Below, in pieces: positions 5,820 to 9,044 of a stretch of DNA of 9,044 bases. The translations under genes were made by a program, and so were the position numbers. The stretch comes from an uncultured Clostridia bacterium (GTDB taxonomy: Bacteria > Bacillota > Clostridia > Christensenellales > Pumilibacteraceae). The notes under the pieces are model-generated. The model did no database searches, was not told where the DNA came from, and saw only the letters and a list, made by a program, of their open reading frames with translations. Location: the NCBI GenBank assembly GCA_900553555.1, contig USEG01000025.1:1-9044 (forward strand). The letters are read 5' to 3'. Numbering within the stretch: the first letter of the stretch is position 1; the number at the start of each line of letters is the position of its first letter.

Positions 5820-6668
5820 TTATTCGGCGTCGTTGATGTACAGTATTCCCAGCGTGCCCGCTCCGCAGTGGCTGGTAATGACGCTGCCTGCCGTCGTCTG
5901 CAAAATGACGGCGGGATTGATGCGTTCGCGCACGATAGACTTGGCCTTTTCTATCACTTCGGGAGCGGTGCCTTCGGTATATGTAACGAAAACGCGCGTC
6001 TTGTCCACGTTATGATAGGTATCGATAATATTGTTGCAGTATTTGGAGATAGATTTGAGCATGTTGCCCATATATTTGGGGCCGACGGTGATTTTTCCGT
6101 CGCGCAACAGCAACGACGGCTTAATCTTAAGAGCGGTGGCAAAAAACGATTCGAGTCCCGTGCATCTGCCGCCTTTGTACAGATATTCCATTCTGTCGAC
6201 GACAAAGGACGCCTGAACGAAAGGCACGCGCGCCTGACATTTTTCGTAAATTTCCTGCGCCGTCATATTGTCGGCGTCGCGCAGATCCGCCGCATACATG
6301 GCCAATAGCCCCGTACCCGTGGACAGCGACTTGGAGTCGACTACGTATATGTTTTTGCGTGCGTCTGCCGCCGCCTGCGCGTGATCGTAACTGGACGATA
6401 TGCCGCTGGAGATGGAAAAATGTATCACCGACGAGCCGTCTGCGGTAAGTTTATCGAAAAATTCGCCGTACTCCTCTTCGTTTCGCGCCGCCGTTTTGGG
6501 CAGAATGCTGGTTTTGGCGACATAATCGTAAATATCCTGCGGCTTAATATCCAGCCCGTCGTTGTACGACTTGTCCCCGAGAATGACGGTAAGCGGAAAA
6601 GAGATGATATTGCGCGTCAAAAAAATCTCATTTAAATCCGCCGTTGAATCTGCTGTAATTTTTATCAT
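5820..6668 (-). CDS. DegV family fatty-acid-binding protein (FakB-like)
   Basis: The product is 282 aa, the family's usual length. Motifs in order: ITADSTADL at the N-terminus; LPKTAARNEEEY (56-67), a variant of the PKTSQPS motif; SISSGISSSY (85-94); YVVDSKSLSTGTG (108-120); YLYKGGR (162-168); and SHCGAGTLGI (266-275). DegV/FakB proteins hold a long-chain fatty acid for phosphorylation by the kinase FakA, feeding exogenous acyl chains into phospholipid synthesis. No fakA is in the window, and many Clostridia carry several DegV paralogs, so the ligand cannot be assigned. A strong ribosome binding site (AAGGAGA) precedes the ATG. The gene starts 17 bases after the lepB stop, inside the four-gene operon. 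Confidence 0.93.
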   Translation of the reverse strand: MIKITADSTADLNEIFLTRNIISFPLTVILGDKSYNDGLDIKPQDIYDYVAKTSILPKTAARNEEEYGEFFDKLTADGSSVIHFSISSGISSSYDHAQAAADARKNIYVVDSKSLSTGTGLLAMYAADLRDADNMTAQEIYEKCQARVPFVQASFVVDRMEYLYKGGRCTGLESFFATALKIKPSLLLRDGKITVGPKYMGNMLKSISKYCNNIIDTYHNVDKTRVFVTYTEGTAPEVIEKAKSIVRERINPAVILQTTAGSVITSHCGAGTLGILYINDAE

Positions 6669-6685
6669 ACTGTTCTCTCCTTTTA

Positions 6686-7309
6686 TTATACGCAGAAAAT
6701 CGTTTCCAAAAACGAATTCCCGGATATTACAAACACCATTTTTCCCACAATAGCGCTCTTTTTTACCGCTCCGAAATATCGTGAATCGGTGGAAGCGTTG
6801 CGGTTGTCGCCCATAAGGAAAACTTCGTCCGCGTCCAATTCTATTATATAGTCGTCTATTTCCTCTACGGAAGGCGCGACGCCTGCATACGCAAACTGCG
6901 ATATGTTTTTCATGGGCTCTTTTATATACGTTTCCAACACCGGCTGCGTCCAGTCGTTGCGATAAAACTCTATCACTCCGTCCGAAAGCACAAATACGAT
7001 TTTATCGCCGCCGGTAGCCGCCACTCTTTTTATTATTAGGTTCTGTTCTTCGCCCGGCTGAGCGTTGTTTGCCACCACGATGTCGCCCGTCTTTACGTTC
7101 TTGTCAAAAGCTCCTATGGCTACAGCTTCGCCGTCGAACAATGTTTCGTCCATGCTGTGGCCGTTTACATACACCGGCCTGAAAATAATGCGCACCGCGA
7201 GAAAGGCTAACGCAATCACTAAAAACACGCATAAAACGACGTTTAGAATCTTTCCTAACAGCGACCTTTGGGGAGCCGGCGCGTTTGTGTTTAACTTGTT
7301 TTCGTCCAT
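6686..7309 (-). CDS. lepB: Signal peptidase I (type I leader peptidase, S26)
   Basis: The product is 207 aa, the size of Gram-positive SipS-type enzymes. A short cytoplasmic N-terminus is followed by one membrane segment (about 18-42). The catalytic domain then contains NGHSMDETL with the nucleophile Ser52, the general base Lys94 in IIKRVAATGGDK (box D), and MGDNRNASTDSR (166-177, box E). All catalytic features are intact. The enzyme cleaves signal peptides of exported proteins on the outer face of the membrane. The ribosome binding site AGGGA lies seven bases before the ATG. The spacing between boxes D and E is enlarged by an acidic insertion (about 120-158), a common place for length variation. 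It is the second gene of the operon, with 18 bases to the gene upstream and 17 to degV. Confidence 0.95.
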   Translation of the reverse strand: MDENKLNTNAPAPQRSLLGKILNVVLCVFLVIALAFLAVRIIFRPVYVNGHSMDETLFDGEAVAIGAFDKNVKTGDIVVANNAQPGEEQNLIIKRVAATGGDKIVFVLSDGVIEFYRNDWTQPVLETYIKEPMKNISQFAYAGVAPSVEEIDDYIIELDADEVFLMGDNRNASTDSRYFGAVKKSAIVGKMVFVISGNSFLETIFCV

Positions 7310-7327
7310 ATTTCAGTCCCTGTGGCG

Positions 7328-8950
7328 TTATACCATTATGACGGAATTCAAAAGCAGTTTTCCGTCGCTTTCTATGGTAAAACAGCTTATGTCGTCAAAA
7401 TTTTCAAGACGCAAAGCGCCGCAGCGGAATTCGTCCGCCTGAAGATTGATTTTTATCCACTCCTCGTATCCGTGAACGTGCTTTACGTAGGTAAACGTAA
7501 GATAATCGTTTTCGTGCCGCGAGGTGATGGCGACGTTTATACGCATATCGTTTTCGACATAAATCGTAACCTGCAGGAAAGTCCTTCCCGGCATGCGGTA
7601 GCGGAATTCTCCGAACTTAAACGTCGAAAGCGAATTGCTGTCGCTAGTAACGCCCATGAGATTGTAGGCGCCTTTGCTCATATAGGGCGACAGCGCCCCC
7701 GTCCCTTCCTTTCCGCTAAGTACGGTCCAGTCGTCGGTCCCGTCTTCCACGCTGTACAAAAGGTGGGAGCGCGCCGATTCCGACGGACGCACCTTCATAA
7801 GAAAGGGCGTGTTCTGAATAAGTTCGCTGGATACGGAAATGCTCCCCGCGTATTTTACCGTGACAAACGCGCACATCTTTTCCTTTGGCGCATAAACGTT
7901 GATTTTTGCGATGTATGTGCCGTCCTGTACAAACGAGACGGGATATTTATGCCAATTTTTATATGAAAACGGCATATCTCCCTGGGATACGAACAGCCTG
8001 ACTTCCTCTATCGGCAAGCTGCTGTCCACTTTTATGTCGTAAAAAAACTCGCGCCCGCTCTCACGCGCGGCGATCTCCGGCTGCATAGGCAGAGTCGCGT
8101 CGCCGCCGTTGTATTTTTCGATAAACATTTTTATGTTGTCTATCTGGTCTACATTAAGCAGCGCGTTGCATCTTTCGCCGATGGAAAAAAAGCAGCGCTG
8201 ATTTTGAATGATGTTGCTTAAATTGCTCATATATTCGATGCTGTTGTCTTTGGCGTTGCTCGCAACCTCCGCCAGCACCGGCACCGACATATCGCCCGCG
8301 TAAGGCGCGTTGTCTATACATGTATTGTATTGCAGCTGTTTAAGCCCGCTCAGTTCGAGATTTTCGATATACCCCGAATTGAAAAGCGCTATCCCGCACG
8401 CCAGTGTACTGTCGACATAAGCGGCTTTCCACACCTGAAAAGCCCCCGTTCTTACGCCGAAAACGCTTATTTTCCCCGTAATCTCGCTGCGGCTTTCCAA
8501 ATAAGTTATGCCGCGCAGCATAAGCGTTGCCCAAACGTACCAGCAAGATTCCTTGGGATTTTCGGGCAGTTCGCGGGTAAAATCCGGGTTGACGAAATAG
8601 TTGGAATTTTTGAGAGAATGAGGGTACACCGTATAAAGTTCGGCGCGGCGTTGCCCGACATAGTCCACTACCAGGACGTTATAGCCGTACGATATGAGCA
8701 TAAAAACATACGTCTCGTCAAAGACGTCCATGACGTCGTTCATGAGCACCACTCCGGCTCCGTTGCCGCTGCGGGGACGGTAAAACTTCGAAAAAATGCG
8801 CGCGCAGCCGTCGGCGCACGGGTCGCCGTTGAAAAATACGTATTCTACTGTATAACCCTCTTTTTCCTCTATATTTATAACCGTCACGTCCAAGGGCTGA
8901 ACACGGCGATCATAATTTTTCCAAAGAGTGGCGATAGTAAAAAGTTCCAC
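7328..8950 (-). CDS. Alpha/beta-hydrolase-fold protein with Ig-like and jelly-roll domains, catalytic residues apparently lost
   Basis: The product is 540 aa with a GTG start (8948-8950), chosen because GAGGAG lies six bases upstream and no ATG occurs in the first 69 codons. There is no signal peptide, so it is probably cytoplasmic. Residues about 20-280 resemble acetyl-xylan-esterase or peptidase-like alpha/beta hydrolases: GVVLMND strand, LISYGYNVLVVDYVGQ, then WYVWATLMLRGITYLESRSEITGKISVFG leading into the nucleophile elbow. That elbow reads GVRTG (165-169), with Arg where the nucleophilic Ser of GxSxG should be. The expected His position near 260-263 also lacks His. Residues about 295-385 look like an Ig-like beta domain. 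Residues about 400-540 look like a galactose-binding or carbohydrate-binding jelly roll. It is the first gene of the lepB-degV-LRR operon. A structural, binding or regulatory role is inferred. I cannot name a ligand. Confidence 0.7.
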   Translation of the reverse strand: MELFTIATLWKNYDRRVQPLDVTVINIEEKEGYTVEYVFFNGDPCADGCARIFSKFYRPRSGNGAGVVLMNDVMDVFDETYVFMLISYGYNVLVVDYVGQRRAELYTVYPHSLKNSNYFVNPDFTRELPENPKESCWYVWATLMLRGITYLESRSEITGKISVFGVRTGAFQVWKAAYVDSTLACGIALFNSGYIENLELSGLKQLQYNTCIDNAPYAGDMSVPVLAEVASNAKDNSIEYMSNLSNIIQNQRCFFSIGERCNALLNVDQIDNIKMFIEKYNGGDATLPMQPEIAARESGREFFYDIKVDSSLPIEEVRLFVSQGDMPFSYKNWHKYPVSFVQDGTYIAKINVYAPKEKMCAFVTVKYAGSISVSSELIQNTPFLMKVRPSESARSHLLYSVEDGTDDWTVLSGKEGTGALSPYMSKGAYNLMGVTSDSNSLSTFKFGEFRYRMPGRTFLQVTIYVENDMRINVAITSRHENDYLTFTYVKHVHGYEEWIKINLQADEFRCGALRLENFDDISCFTIESDGKLLLNSVIMV

Positions 8951-8976
8951 CCGTAACTCCTCGCGTCTTTTTTATT

Positions 8977-9005
8977 ATTGTAACTTATCCGACGCGTTTT
9001 GTCAA
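8977..9005 (-). promoter_or_regulatory. Promoter of the four-gene hydrolase-like/lepB/degV/LRR operon
   Basis: On the minus strand TTGACA (9000-9005), a 17-base spacer and TACAAT (8977-8982) are followed by a leader of about 20 bases carrying GAGGAG (8957-8962) before the GTG start. Downstream gaps of 18, 17 and 18 bases and the absence of internal terminators support one transcript running to 4478. Confidence 0.8.
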
Positions 9006-9044
9006 GTTTTTATAGGCAGCTGCCCATTATCGCAATAAAACAAT

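Noticed and set aside
5808..5821. A-run / GGC / T-run hairpin between degV and the LRR gene as a terminator
   Set aside because: The stem is nearly all A-T pairs with essentially no loop, and the genes are only 18 bases apart. Read-through is expected.
6685..6690. TATAAT on the minus strand just before the degV ribosome binding site
   Set aside because: No -35 element at a suitable distance and no TGn extension. It overlaps the lepB stop and would give almost no leader.
7322..7966. 214-codon open frame on the plus strand
   Set aside because: It is antisense to the end of the hydrolase-like gene, has no Shine-Dalgarno and no recognisable family.
9015..9024. Ten-base perfect palindrome GGCAGCTGCC upstream of the operon promoter
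   Set aside because: Too short and without a loop or T-run to be a terminator. No second copy was seen in the window, and there is not enough sequence beyond to interpret it.

Overview
The window looks like a chromosomal stretch from a Clostridia-like member of the Bacillota (Firmicutes). The reasons are the Gram-positive style signals (strong AGGAGG-type ribosome binding sites, textbook TTGACA/17/TATAAT promoters, U-rich intrinsic terminators) and the gene families present: DegV/FakB, a short signal peptidase I, a BspA-type leucine-rich repeat protein, and XRE and LysR regulators. Gene spacing is tight and the intergenic regions are A+T rich. I see no rRNA, tRNA, CRISPR array, insertion sequence or phage structural gene.

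Layout from left to right. (1) 1-337, minus: an XRE-family repressor that runs off the left edge. (2) 338-759: an intergenic region with a near-palindromic operator, a perfect consensus promoter pointing right, a strong Shine-Dalgarno followed by a 20-codon ORF, and a bidirectional terminator. It may encode a small RNA or small peptide controlled by the XRE repressor. (3) 760-1791, minus: a DEDDh exonuclease with a C-terminal BRCT-like domain. Its consensus promoter sits so close to the ATG that the mRNA is predicted to be leaderless. (4) 1880-3185, minus: a PlsC-type acyltransferase with a zinc ribbon, split by a single-base frameshift near 2895-2906. (5) 3186-3509: a divergent promoter region. 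(6) 3510-4403, plus: a LysR-family regulator ending at a strong bidirectional terminator (4478-4513). (7) 8950 down to 4539, minus: a four-gene operon with nearly identical gaps of 17-18 bases. It encodes an alpha/beta-hydrolase-fold protein that seems to have lost its catalytic serine, signal peptidase I, a DegV fatty-acid-binding protein, and a 13-repeat LRR lipoprotein-like protein. One consensus promoter (8977-9005) starts it and the terminator at 4478-4513 ends it.

How the genes may work together. Two are linked by family to phospholipid and fatty-acid metabolism (the PlsC-like acyltransferase and DegV/FakB). Two concern the cell surface or export (LepB and the LRR protein). The LysR regulator is divergent from the acyltransferase gene, so regulation of that gene is plausible but not shown. 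No complete, obviously novel multi-gene system is evident. The items most worth a second look are the XRE-linked short transcript, the predicted leaderless exonuclease mRNA, the acyltransferase frameshift, and the catalytically degenerate hydrolase heading the lepB-degV-LRR operon.
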